From Candidatus Atribacteria bacterium (GTDB lineage: Bacteria; Atribacterota; Atribacteria; Atribacterales; Atribacteraceae): a stretch of 5,969 bases of DNA. Below are positions 1 through 5,965 of the stretch, piece by piece (within the stretch, counting starts at the first letter, position 1; each line of letters begins with the position of its first letter). The stretch spans positions 1 through 5,969 of the forward strand of contig JAGPGC010000074.1 in assembly GCA_018056205.1 (NCBI GenBank). Reading direction: 5' to 3'. The position numbers and the translations under genes are program-made. The notes below the pieces were generated by a model. That model did no database searches. It was given only the letters and a program-made list of their open reading frames with translations, and was not told where the DNA came from.

Positions 1-2
1 CA

Positions 3-2858
3 GTAGGAGAGATGAAGGTAGTTGAAGAGAGTGTGAAAAAACATGATGCTACTTTGTCAGAGATAAATGAAAAAATTTCTGCTCTTCCAGATTTTACCGC
101 TTATGAAAGAAACATTGCTGAAATTGGAGATAGGTTAAATAAAATTGGTGAACAAAGTGAACAACTAACTCAAAAATTAAAAAGTTTAGAGAATTTTGGT
201 ACCCGAATAGAGATATTTGATCAAACCATCAATAATTCTATTAACCGAATCGAAGTATTAGAGAAAGCTCTTATTGAATTAAGACAAATAAGCGAGAAGA
301 AGGATACTCAAATCTCTGATCTTACTACAAAGTTAAATCAACTGGAAACCTTAAGTACCGAAATTCCTCTCATAAAGGATCAAATTATTGCTTTAAATGT
401 AGATCAAAGGTTTGCCGATACCGCACAGAAAATTGAATTTCAGAATAAAAACTTACAAAAACAGATTGAAGCTTTAAAAGTTGAGTTTGAAGAAAGCTTG
501 CAAAAGAATGAATCAGAAAGACTTGCTTTTATTGAGAAATTAGATTTTTCTCAAAAAAAGGTTGAAGAACAAAAACAAGAACTGGTATCTTTCCAGAGCA
601 GTTGGGAAAAGGAGTTGGAAACATTAAAAACTGAAAATGAAACGAGATTGAGCCAAATCCAAGATAAACTTAATACTCAACAGAACTTAATCCAAACCAG
701 AATCTCGGAAATTGATCAACTGAAAGAATCACTTACTCAGCTTTCACAAAAGGTTTCTTCTTTCGAAGAAAGTGTAAATAATGTTCAGGGATTAGAAACT
801 AAGGTAGCCGACTTAGGTCATTCAATGACCAACCTTGAAGGTAAAATGAGTACCATGAAAACCACGGTGGAGAGCGAAGTTCAGTCGATTCGTAATCAAA
901 TTGAAGCTCTCTCCAGTTCACTACAGGGAATGGAAACAAAGCAACAATCTTCTGTTGAAGAGATAACCAACCTCAAGGAACAGCTTGCTCAATTAATGAA
1001 ATATTCTACCGCCCTATCTCAATATGAAACGCTGCTGGCTGATCTGGATACCATTAAAAGAACTTTAGCTGAGACCACCAGTCAATTTGTTGCTCAAAAA
1101 GATTTTCAAAACTGGAAGCAACCACTGGAAAAAACATTGGCCGATTCAACAAAAACAATTGACAATCTACGAGGTAAAATGAGTACCATGAAAACCACGG
1201 TGGAGAGCGAAGTTCAGTCGATTCGTAATCAAATTGAAGCTCTCTCCAGTTCACTACAGGGAATGGAAACAAAGCAACAATCTTTTGTTGAAGAGATGAC
1301 CAACCTCAGTTCCCTAATAAATTCAAGTTTATCCAATATGGATTCTAAAGCCAATGTTTTAGAATCCAATCTTAAACAACTTGAGGAAGCTCAAAAAACC
1401 ATAGTCACTCATTCAGATCAATTGGAGGTTTTAGTAAATGGATTTAATCGATCTTTAGAAGACACCAAAAACCAAGTCGTAAACTTAACAGGAAAATTAG
1501 AGGAGAGATTAGATCAAATAAAAACTGAGTTTACTGTTGGTCAGGAAAAAACCTTTAAGGAACTTCAAGCTCAGATAGAAGAAATTAGAGTTACACTTCC
1601 TAATCTTGAGTTATTAAAGAAAACCCAATCAAAAATAAACGAGCTCGCTATTAGTGAAGAATCTTTGAAGCAGAAAATTGAATCAATTCAAAACGAAAAA
1701 GCTATGATCCTCAGTGAAATCGAGGAGCATGGGGAAAATATTGTTCTACTACAAGAAAACTTAGAAAATATTCGGAGTCAACAACCTTCCAATGATGAAG
1801 CAGTGATTAGTATTGAGGAAAAGATTCAATCCCTTCAGTCCTTCAAAGATGAGTTAGAGACTCGAATCGTAAAAACTGATGAGCAACTTAAATTATTGGA
1901 AGCAGCTACCAAGGAATGGGAAAATAAATGGGAAGCTATGAATGACCTTTTGGAAAAAAATACATCCGAAGTGAAGCAGTTAATTGAAGAAGTAAAGAAT
2001 GAATATCAAAAAGTTCAAGTTGATATTGCAAAGAAAATTGACGAGGAAAAATTAAAATCATCTTTGGATACTTTCAATATTTCAATGAATCAAATTTTAG
2101 ACCGCGTTGGGAAACTTGAGCAGTTTAATCAGGAGTTAACTAAGAAAGAAATATTTGCTCGAGTTGATGCCATCGAAAGTGAAATAGCTGTTACAGAAGG
2201 TAAAATCGAATCTATTATTCAAGAACGTGGGATAAGCATGACGGAGGTCACAACACTTAAAGAAGCTATTGATGATTTAAAAGAAAATAAATTAGCTATT
2301 GAGGAAAAGGTTGATAAGTTGTTTGATACTCTTGATGAGCAAAAATTTATAGAAGAAACTCAGCAATCACTTCAAAATATGAATCAAGAAAAAGATAATT
2401 TACGAGTTGAAATCGAAAGATTGAGTGGTGAAAGGTTTGATATAGAGGAGGATTTAAAGGTTAAACAGGAAGAATTGAATCGAATTGATCAGGAATTGAT
2501 AACCTTAAAAGAAGAAAAACAATCAGCAGAGAATATTCAAAAGCTTGAGGAAGAAAAAAAGCGGATAGAAAAAGAAGTACAAAATCTAACCCGTGAGGTA
2601 GAAAACAAGTTAAATCAAATTGAAATTCTCCAAAAAAAGATTCAGGAACTTGCTGCGCAATTGGATGAATCCAAGAAATATACTTCATATGTCATTCTTC
2701 CCTGTGACAACCTTTGGAAAATAGCACGAAGGTACTATCGGGATGGAACCAAATGGAAAAAAATCCTTGAAGCAAATCCTGGAATCATTGATAGCCCTTA
2801 TAATTTACAACCTTATACCGAAATAAAAATACCCCGTTTAATCGCATTGAATGAATAA
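3..2858 (+). CDS. Giant coiled-coil protein with C-terminal LysM domain (5' end outside window)
   Basis: The protein is almost entirely predicted coiled coil: heptad-rich, full of E, K, Q, L and I, poor in aromatics and proline. The last ~55 residues (about 890-944, numbering from the ATG at 12) form a LysM domain, with the LWKIARRYY helix, WKKILEANP and a final IKIP strand. LysM usually binds N-acetylglucosamine polymers such as peptidoglycan, so a tether or spacer at the envelope is a reasonable inference. No signal peptide or membrane segment is visible, but the true N-terminus is missing: the frame stays open upstream of the ATG at 12, and the AGGAG at 5-9 is only 2 nt from it, too close for a normal ribosome site. 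C898 is the only cysteine in the 948 residues and sits where LysM normally has the glycine of P-G-D. Residues 277-321 are repeated at 388-432. The coiled-coil/LysM architecture is clear; the cellular role is unknown. Confidence 0.85.
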   Translation, partial: VGEMKVVEESVKKHDATLSEINEKISALPDFTAYERNIAEIGDRLNKIGEQSEQLTQKLKSLENFGTRIEIFDQTINNSINRIEVLEKALIELRQISEKKDTQISDLTTKLNQLETLSTEIPLIKDQIIALNVDQRFADTAQKIEFQNKNLQKQIEALKVEFEESLQKNESERLAFIEKLDFSQKKVEEQKQELVSFQSSWEKELETLKTENETRLSQIQDKLNTQQNLIQTRISEIDQLKESLTQLSQKVSSFEESVNNVQGLETKVADLGHSMTNLEGKMSTMKTTVESEVQSIRNQIEALSSSLQGMETKQQSSVEEITNLKEQLAQLMKYSTALSQYETLLADLDTIKRTLAETTSQFVAQKDFQNWKQPLEKTLADSTKTIDNLRGKMSTMKTTVESEVQSIRNQIEALSSSLQGMETKQQSFVEEMTNLSSLINSSLSNMDSKANVLESNLKQLEEAQKTIVTHSDQLEVLVNGFNRSLEDTKNQVVNLTGKLEERLDQIKTEFTVGQEKTFKELQAQIEEIRVTLPNLELLKKTQSKINELAISEESLKQKIESIQNEKAMILSEIEEHGENIVLLQENLENIRSQQPSNDEAVISIEEKIQSLQSFKDELETRIVKTDEQLKLLEAATKEWENKWEAMNDLLEKNTSEVKQLIEEVKNEYQKVQVDIAKKIDEEKLKSSLDTFNISMNQILDRVGKLEQFNQELTKKEIFARVDAIESEIAVTEGKIESIIQERGISMTEVTTLKEAIDDLKENKLAIEEKVDKLFDTLDEQKFIEETQQSLQNMNQEKDNLRVEIERLSGERFDIEEDLKVKQEELNRIDQELITLKEEKQSAENIQKLEEEKKRIEKEVQNLTREVENKLNQIEILQKKIQELAAQLDESKKYTSYVILPCDNLWKIARRYYRDGTKWKKILEANPGIIDSPYNLQPYTEIKIPRLIALNE
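839..975 (+). repeat. Direct repeat, copy 1 (137 bp, inside coiled-coil gene)
   Basis: This stretch recurs at 1172-1308, exactly 333 bp (111 codons) downstream, with only two differences: C952 against T1285 and A965 against G1298. The first 113 bp are identical, including all third codon positions. Both differences change the amino acid (Ser to Phe, Ile to Met). It encodes residues from about 277, beginning GKMSTMKTTVESEV. Confidence 0.97.
1172..1308 (+). repeat. Direct repeat, copy 2 (137 bp, inside coiled-coil gene)
   Basis: This is the second copy of 839-975, in the same reading frame and encoding residues from about 388. The 196 bp between the copies (976-1171) and the sequence on either side are not duplicated, so this is not a simple head-to-tail tandem. 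The 111-residue offset is one short of 16 heptads, so the two copies need not sit in the same coiled-coil register. Confidence 0.97.
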
Positions 2859-2894
2859 AAGGTAATAATTAGTAATGAGGGAGGCCTATATTTT

Positions 2895-3410
2895 ATGGAT
2901 TTTATGGAAGTTATAAGAAGCCGCAGAAGTATCCGAAAATACCGTTCTGATGAAATACCTCAACCAGATTTAAATGAGATTTTTGAGGCGGTTCAACTGG
3001 CACCTTCGGCTAACAATCTCCAGCCCTGGAAATTTATAATAGTAAGAAATGATAAAAGGAAACGTTTGATTGCCCAAGCTTGTTCTGGTCAGGAGTTTAT
3101 TGGGGAAGCGCCCATAGTAATTGTTGCCTGTGCAGTTAGTAGGGGTGGATATATTGGGAAATACATGGAAAGCTGGCCAGTTGATGTAGCAATTGCAATG
3201 ACCCATTTGGTGTTATCAGCTTGGAATAAAGGATTGGGTACTTGTTGGATAGGGGACTTTGATGAAGATAAAATGCGTGAAATATGTAACATTCCAGCCT
3301 CAGTCCGAATTGTGGCGGTTACCCCACTCGGTTATCCCGTGAAGTCGGTTCCAGCAACCTCGCGACGGCCTTTGGAAAAGATCATATGTCAGGAGAGTTT
3401 TACTAACTGA
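2895..3410 (+). CDS. Nitroreductase family protein (FMN-dependent oxidoreductase)
   Basis: This is a 171-aa protein of the nitroreductase fold, which binds FMN as a dimer and uses NAD(P)H to reduce nitro compounds, quinones or other acceptors. The family signatures appear in order: SRRSIRKY near residues 9-16 (basic residues for the FMN phosphate), APSANNLQPWKF at 36-47, GLGTCWIGDF at 113-122, PLGYP at 144-148 and a C-terminal RRPLEKI. The length fits the short single-domain members. The ATG at 2895 follows a GAGGGAGG Shine-Dalgarno at 2877-2884 with 10 nt between; a second in-frame ATG at 2904 lies too far from it. It starts 36 nt after the coiled-coil gene and ends 12 nt before the DUF951 gene, so co-transcription is likely. 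There is no signal peptide, so it should be cytoplasmic. The family is certain; the physiological substrate cannot be read from the sequence. Confidence 0.93.
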   Translation: MDFMEVIRSRRSIRKYRSDEIPQPDLNEIFEAVQLAPSANNLQPWKFIIVRNDKRKRLIAQACSGQEFIGEAPIVIVACAVSRGGYIGKYMESWPVDVAIAMTHLVLSAWNKGLGTCWIGDFDEDKMREICNIPASVRIVAVTPLGYPVKSVPATSRRPLEKIICQESFTN

Positions 3411-3422
3411 ATAAGAGGGATA

Positions 3423-3659
3423 ATGGGAATCATAAAAATTGAAGTTGAAGATATATTAACTTTAAAAAAGAATCATCCTTGTGGTAGTCAACAATGGAAG
3501 GTAACCCGTATTGGTACTGATATTGGAATGAAATGCATGAAATGTGGTCATTTTGTAATGATTTCCCGACAGAAACTGGAAAAAACTATTCGTGAAATAA
3601 ACCGACAGGGTCGTTCTTTAAAACCAGTAGATGCTGAAATTGAAGTTGAAATTGAGTAA
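3423..3659 (+). CDS. DUF951 family small cysteine protein
   Basis: This 78-aa protein has the DUF951 pattern: a short beta-rich N-terminus, then KKNHPCGSQQW (H18, C20), R29-G31, and KCMKCGHFVMISRQKLEK with C38, C41 and H43. The CxxCGH motif together with HPCG suggests a small metal (probably zinc) site, which is inference. The family has no established biochemical role and is known mostly from Firmicutes and related anaerobes as a short stand-alone protein. The tail from about residue 62 (KSL/KPVDAEIEVEIE-like, acidic) extends past the usual core. A GAGGGA stretch at 3415-3420 precedes the ATG at short spacing, and the N-terminal length fits the family. It is the last gene of the + strand cluster, 12 nt after the nitroreductase. 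Confidence 0.88.
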   Translation: MGIIKIEVEDILTLKKNHPCGSQQWKVTRIGTDIGMKCMKCGHFVMISRQKLEKTIREINRQGRSLKPVDAEIEVEIE

Positions 3660-3716
3660 ATTATTAGGTTCTCCTCTCAAATATAAACTATACTCATAGG
3701 AGGAGAACCTAATAAT
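3660..3716. terminator. Long stem-loop between convergent genes, likely bidirectional terminator
   Basis: Positions 3660-3676 (ATTATTAGGTTCTCCTC) pair perfectly over 17 bp with 3700-3716. The 23-nt loop contains a nested 4-bp hairpin (CTAT 3688-3691 with ATAG 3696-3699). It starts one base after the DUF951 stop and ends 5 nt before the stop of the opposing radical SAM gene, the position expected of a shared terminator. Neither side has a strong T-tract directly after the stem (only a CTTTTT at 3728-3733 on the + strand and TTT on the - strand), so classic intrinsic termination is not assured. Confidence 0.6.
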
Positions 3717-3721
3717 GGTTA

Positions 3722-4837
3722 TTAATCCTTTTTGATAGTAGGGGCGATTTTTTCCTGGGTTTGCCACTGTCCGAAAAGAAAGCCGTCTCGGGCTATTTTC
3801 CCCAAGAAATGTCTTAAAATTGGTGATATTAAAGATGGTTGAGCGTTAGAAAGTTGAGTTCCTGGGAGAGGAAGAAAAGAATGAGCATGGATTTTTGCAC
3901 CTCGTTTTATGAGTTTTGTAATGGATTGAATGGTATCTCGTTCATCTTCTTCATTTTCACCAGGAAGACCAAAAATGTAATCCACTGCTACTTGAAACCC
4001 GTTTTGAATAGCTAGATCTACTGCTGAAAAAACTTGTTCCTGAGTATGCCCACGATGGAGCATCTTTAGTAATCGATTACTTCCAGTTTGTCCACCAAAA
4101 ATTAGGGTTCGGCTGTCAGAAAATTCTTGGAGGATTTTTATTGATTCATTAGTAATAAATTCAGGACGGATTTCGGAAGGGAAGGATCCGAAAAAAATCC
4201 TTCCTGATCCACCTAAGATTTTTCTAATTCCTTCCAAGAGGGAAAAAATAGAGTTTAGATCCATAGATCGTCCATCTTTTGATCCATAAGCTAAAGCATT
4301 TGGGGAGATGAAACGGATGTCAGTCAAATTCTTTTTTTTCATTTCCCGACAATATTCAAATATTGCTTCTCGACTGCGATGCCGGATATCGGTTCCAAAT
4401 AGCCTGCTAGTTTGGCAAAAATAACATCCATAAGGACAACCCCGAGTGATCTCGATGAAACCGTATTTTCCCAATTTATTTGGAGAGGGAGAATAGAGGT
4501 CAAGATTAACTCGACGATTTGATTTTAAAATTGTTGGAGTCATGATGGAATAATTATTTTTAGCCAATGAAATAATATCTTGGATTATATCCTCAGCCTC
4601 TCCCTTGACCAACCAATCAGCAAGGCCTTGAAAAGTTTCTGGTGCTGCAGTAAGGTGAGGACCCCCGAGACATATTTTAACTTGTGGCTGAACCGATTTA
4701 CACTTTTTTAAAAGTTCTTGGGCTTTTTTATAGTCAGGGGTCATAATTGACATGAGAGTTAAACCAGGTTGGTTTTGAGTTAGATGATAGAGAAGATCGG
4801 ATTCTTGAGAGCAAAAAAAAACTGAAGTTGATTCCAC
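3722..4837 (-). CDS. B12-binding domain/radical SAM protein, MJ_1487-like (main frame, N-terminus displaced)
   Basis: Residues 24-95 are the rest of a cobalamin-binding-type domain (LTLMSIMTPDYKKA, then CLGGPH at 56-61). A radical SAM domain follows, with the 4Fe-4S cluster motif C134-x3-C138-x2-C141 in TRGCPYGCYFCQ. Later family-like stretches are RFISPNALAYG, FFGSFPSEIRPEFIT, GGQTGSNRLLKMLHRGH and DYIFGLPGENEEDE. Such proteins cleave S-adenosylmethionine to a 5'-deoxyadenosyl radical; the substrate of this subgroup is not known. This frame can only begin at a GTG (4837) that has no Shine-Dalgarno and cuts off the first strand and helix of the B12 domain. The missing part is encoded in another frame directly upstream (ATG at 4926) and joins at the A9 run at 4813-4821. 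A joined product would be about 400 residues. The gene follows the C_GCAxxG_C_C gene on the same strand. Confidence 0.88.
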   Translation of the reverse strand: MESTSVFFCSQESDLLYHLTQNQPGLTLMSIMTPDYKKAQELLKKCKSVQPQVKICLGGPHLTAAPETFQGLADWLVKGEAEDIIQDIISLAKNNYSIMTPTILKSNRRVNLDLYSPSPNKLGKYGFIEITRGCPYGCYFCQTSRLFGTDIRHRSREAIFEYCREMKKKNLTDIRFISPNALAYGSKDGRSMDLNSIFSLLEGIRKILGGSGRIFFGSFPSEIRPEFITNESIKILQEFSDSRTLIFGGQTGSNRLLKMLHRGHTQEQVFSAVDLAIQNGFQVAVDYIFGLPGENEEDERDTIQSITKLIKRGAKIHAHSFLPLPGTQLSNAQPSLISPILRHFLGKIARDGFLFGQWQTQEKIAPTIKKD

Positions 4838-4926
4838 AAGGGGTGGTTTTGTAGGGCTCCAATGAGAGCATTCAAACTGTTTTTATTTTGAGGTGGATAA
4901 TAAATGTAAATAGGGTAGTTATCCAT
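4780..4926 (-). pseudogene. Frame-displaced N-terminus of the B12-binding/radical SAM gene
   Basis: From the ATG at 4926-4924 this frame reads MDNYPIYIYYPPQNKNSLNA, then LIGALQNHPLWNQLQFFF. That is the opening strand and the S-x-NALIGAL helix expected at the start of MJ_1487-type proteins. After the nine T's (4821-4813 on this strand) it runs on for only ten unrelated codons to TAA at 4782-4780, while the conserved sequence continues in the other frame (CSQESDLLYHL). One extra T, or two fewer, would restore one open frame. The ATG lies 18 nt after the upstream gene's TAG, which is in the same frame and so limits the start. No Shine-Dalgarno is evident, so coupling to the upstream gene is likely. 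The frame change is certain in this sequence; its cause is not. Confidence 0.82.
4813..4821 (-). other. Nine-base homopolymer (A9 on +, T9 in the mRNA sense) at the frameshift
   Basis: This run of nine identical bases is exactly where the coding signal of the radical SAM gene changes frame. Runs of this length are prone to sequencing and assembly indels, to replication slippage, and to RNA polymerase slippage that can yield mixed-length transcripts. Confidence 0.9.
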
Positions 4927-4944
4927 GTGAGGTAAGAAATAGGG

Positions 4945-5382
4945 CTAATGACGTTTTTGGTCGAGATATTCGATGGCTATTTGAGATATTGTGTTTATAA
5001 ATTCTCGACATTTCAGATTAAGGTTATTTTTTCGATACACACTTAATCCTTCTTCAGTATTCATAGGAACACCAATTAAATCAATACAATCGATGGCTCC
5101 TAATTCTTTTTTGACATCATTAATAAAATGTTCCACTAATAAATAGAGGTCATCACGAGTTTTTTTATCATTGGCTTGGTCGCGCCCAAATTTTATACCT
5201 AAGGCCATAATTGACCCGGTAATAGCTCCACAGACATTGCCAGTATGACCCAAACCACCACCAAAGCCAGTTGCCAAACGAGGGAAGAGCTGGCAAGTTT
5301 TTCCTAAATAATCACTTAGTCCCATTAATGTTGATTCACAGCAATTAAATCCTTGTTGATGATATTCTGTTGATTTTGGCAT
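4945..5382 (-). CDS. C_GCAxxG_C_C family protein (cysteine-rich, probable redox role)
   Basis: This 145-aa protein matches the C_GCAxxG_C_C family, named for its spaced cysteines. An N-terminal GFNCCEST (C14, C15) precedes the glycine-rich core ATGFGGGLGHTGNVCGAITG with C51, followed by C99 (AIDC) and C125 (LKCREF). An additional cysteine, C30, is present. The conserved cysteines suggest metal, cluster or disulfide chemistry, but no reaction is established for the family. The start is well fixed: AAAAGGAGG ends 6 nt before the ATG (AGGAGG complement at 5389-5394). Length agrees with the family. There is no signal peptide or membrane segment, so it should be cytoplasmic. It is the first gene of a two-gene - strand unit with the radical SAM gene. 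Confidence 0.92.
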   Translation of the reverse strand: MPKSTEYHQQGFNCCESTLMGLSDYLGKTCQLFPRLATGFGGGLGHTGNVCGAITGSIMALGIKFGRDQANDKKTRDDLYLLVEHFINDVKKELGAIDCIDLIGVPMNTEEGLSVYRKNNLNLKCREFINTISQIAIEYLDQKRH

Positions 5383-5388
5383 ATTAAT

Positions 5389-5394
5389 CCTCCT
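5389..5394 (-). promoter_or_regulatory. Consensus Shine-Dalgarno of the C_GCAxxG_C_C gene
   Basis: AGGAGG on the - strand lies 6 nt before the ATG at 5382-5380. It is the strongest ribosome site in the window and fixes this start. Confidence 0.85.
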
Positions 5395-5426
5395 TTTGAT
5401 ATAAACCTCTTTCCGCTATTTGTTTA

Positions 5427-5455
5427 ATATTATCAAATTTTGCAGAAGATGAAAA
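5427..5455 (-). promoter_or_regulatory. Candidate sigma-70-type promoter for the - strand operon
   Basis: On the - strand, TTTTCA (5455-5450) and TAATAT (5432-5427) are 17 nt apart; each matches four of six consensus bases. It lies about 45 nt upstream of the C_GCAxxG_C_C ATG. In DNA this AT-rich such matches arise by chance, so this is only a candidate. Confidence 0.3.
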
Positions 5456-5527
5456 CCTATTAAAAACCGTTGGCTTATATTAAAACATAGAAATGATTTA
5501 TAATAGACCGCCATGTTACTTTCTTAG

Positions 5528-5713
5528 ACCAGATAAGGATGAAAATAAAACAAATATAACTCACCCCTCCCAAGAGGGGAATAAAAAATTGAATAATGAA
5601 AGTCTTTTCAAAAAATTCTCATCTAAAGGAGGGGTGTCACGCAGTGACGGGGTGGGTGCCTTTCAGTTTTTTACTCATCACTGTTTACTCATCACTCGTT
5701 ACGGTATTTTCAG
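5528..5713. repeat. Composite repeat module 1
   Basis: The left edge (5528-5548, containing ATAAGGATGAAAATAA) and the right edge (5673-5713, ending CTCGTTACGGTATTTTCAG) both recur in module 2. The core contains a perfect hairpin CCCCTC-CCAA-GAGGGG (5564-5579), a GTCAC-GCA-GTGAC hairpin (5636-5648), and a longer-range pair in which CACCCCTCC (5562-5570) matches GGAGGGGTG (5628-5636). It is noncoding and looks like a dispersed, REP- or MITE-like element. Confidence 0.75.
5673..5707. repeat. Degenerate heptamer tandem, copy A
   Basis: Five consecutive 7-mers read ACTCATC, ACTGTTT, ACTCATC, ACTCGTT and ACGGTAT. They form most of the right edge of module 1. Confidence 0.7.
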
Positions 5714-5724
5714 GGTAGACCTTC

Positions 5725-5748
5725 ATGTGGCTTTTAGCCGCACCACAT
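5725..5748. repeat. Small stem-loop at the junction of modules 1 and 2
   Basis: ATGTGG (5725-5730) pairs with CCACAT (5743-5748) across a 12-nt loop, with a possible inner GGC/GCC pairing. The right arm overlaps the left edge of module 2. Confidence 0.45.
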
Positions 5749-5917
5749 AAGGATGAAAATAATGCCCCCTCACCCTGACCCTCTCCCACCAAGGGGCGAG
5801 GGAAATAGAAATTTGAAATAATAAGAATGTTCCTTCTCCCTCGATGGGAGAAGGTGAGGATGAGGGTGGTATTTAAACTCATTACTGTTCACCCATCACT
5901 CGTTACGGTATTTTCAG
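5742..5917. repeat. Composite repeat module 2
   Basis: It shares its left edge with module 1 (5742-5762, 20 of 21 bases) and its right edge too (5877-5917, 38 of 41 bases, the last 24 identical). The core is different: CCCTCACCCTGACCCTCTCC with an imperfect hairpin at 5779-5802, then the perfect 9-bp hairpin CCTTCTCCC-TCGAT-GGGAGAAGG (5832-5854). The two C/G-rich ends of the core are imperfectly inverted relative to each other. Similar C-rich palindromic sequences occur between genes in many bacteria. Confidence 0.75.
5877..5911. repeat. Degenerate heptamer tandem, copy B
   Basis: Five consecutive 7-mers read ACTCATT, ACTGTTC, ACCCATC, ACTCGTT and ACGGTAT, in the same order as copy A. They form most of the right edge of module 2. 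Confidence 0.7.
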
Positions 5918-5948
5918 TATAGGATAAAAAAAGCTGATAAGGTGATAT

Positions 5949-5965
5949 ACTCATTACTACTCATT
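5949..5965. repeat. Start of a possible third heptamer tract at the window edge
   Basis: ACTCATT, ACT, ACTCATT appear near the right end, preceded by GATAAGG (5936-5942), which resembles the module left edge. A degenerate third module may continue outside the window. Confidence 0.4.

Noticed and set aside
5..14. AGGAG just before the ATG at 12 as a real start of the coiled-coil gene
   Set aside because: The spacing is only 2 nt, the frame is open further upstream, and the protein begins mid-coil, so the gene most likely starts outside the window.
1054..1272. Open frame of 72 codons on the - strand within the coiled-coil gene
   Set aside because: It is antisense to a strongly coding frame and partly reads the 137-bp repeat. 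Similar antisense frames at 2461-2688, 2970-3206 and 3089-3292 are dismissed on the same ground.
4835..4837. GTG as the true start of the radical SAM gene
   Set aside because: There is no Shine-Dalgarno nearby (a GGAG lies about 20 nt away), and the conserved N-terminal strand and helix are encoded upstream in the other frame.
5470..5504. TATAAT at 5499-5504 with TTGGCT at 5470-5475 as a + strand promoter
   Set aside because: The spacing is 23 nt, too long for a sigma-70 promoter, there is no good -35 at the right distance, and no gene follows.
5493..5750. Open frame of 85 codons on the + strand
   Set aside because: It runs through the module 1 hairpins and heptamers, has no Shine-Dalgarno, and its composition follows the repeats rather than any protein family.
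5685..5882. Open frame of 65 codons on the - strand
   Set aside because: It is made of module 2 palindromes and heptamer tracts read backwards, with no ribosome site and no recognisable product.
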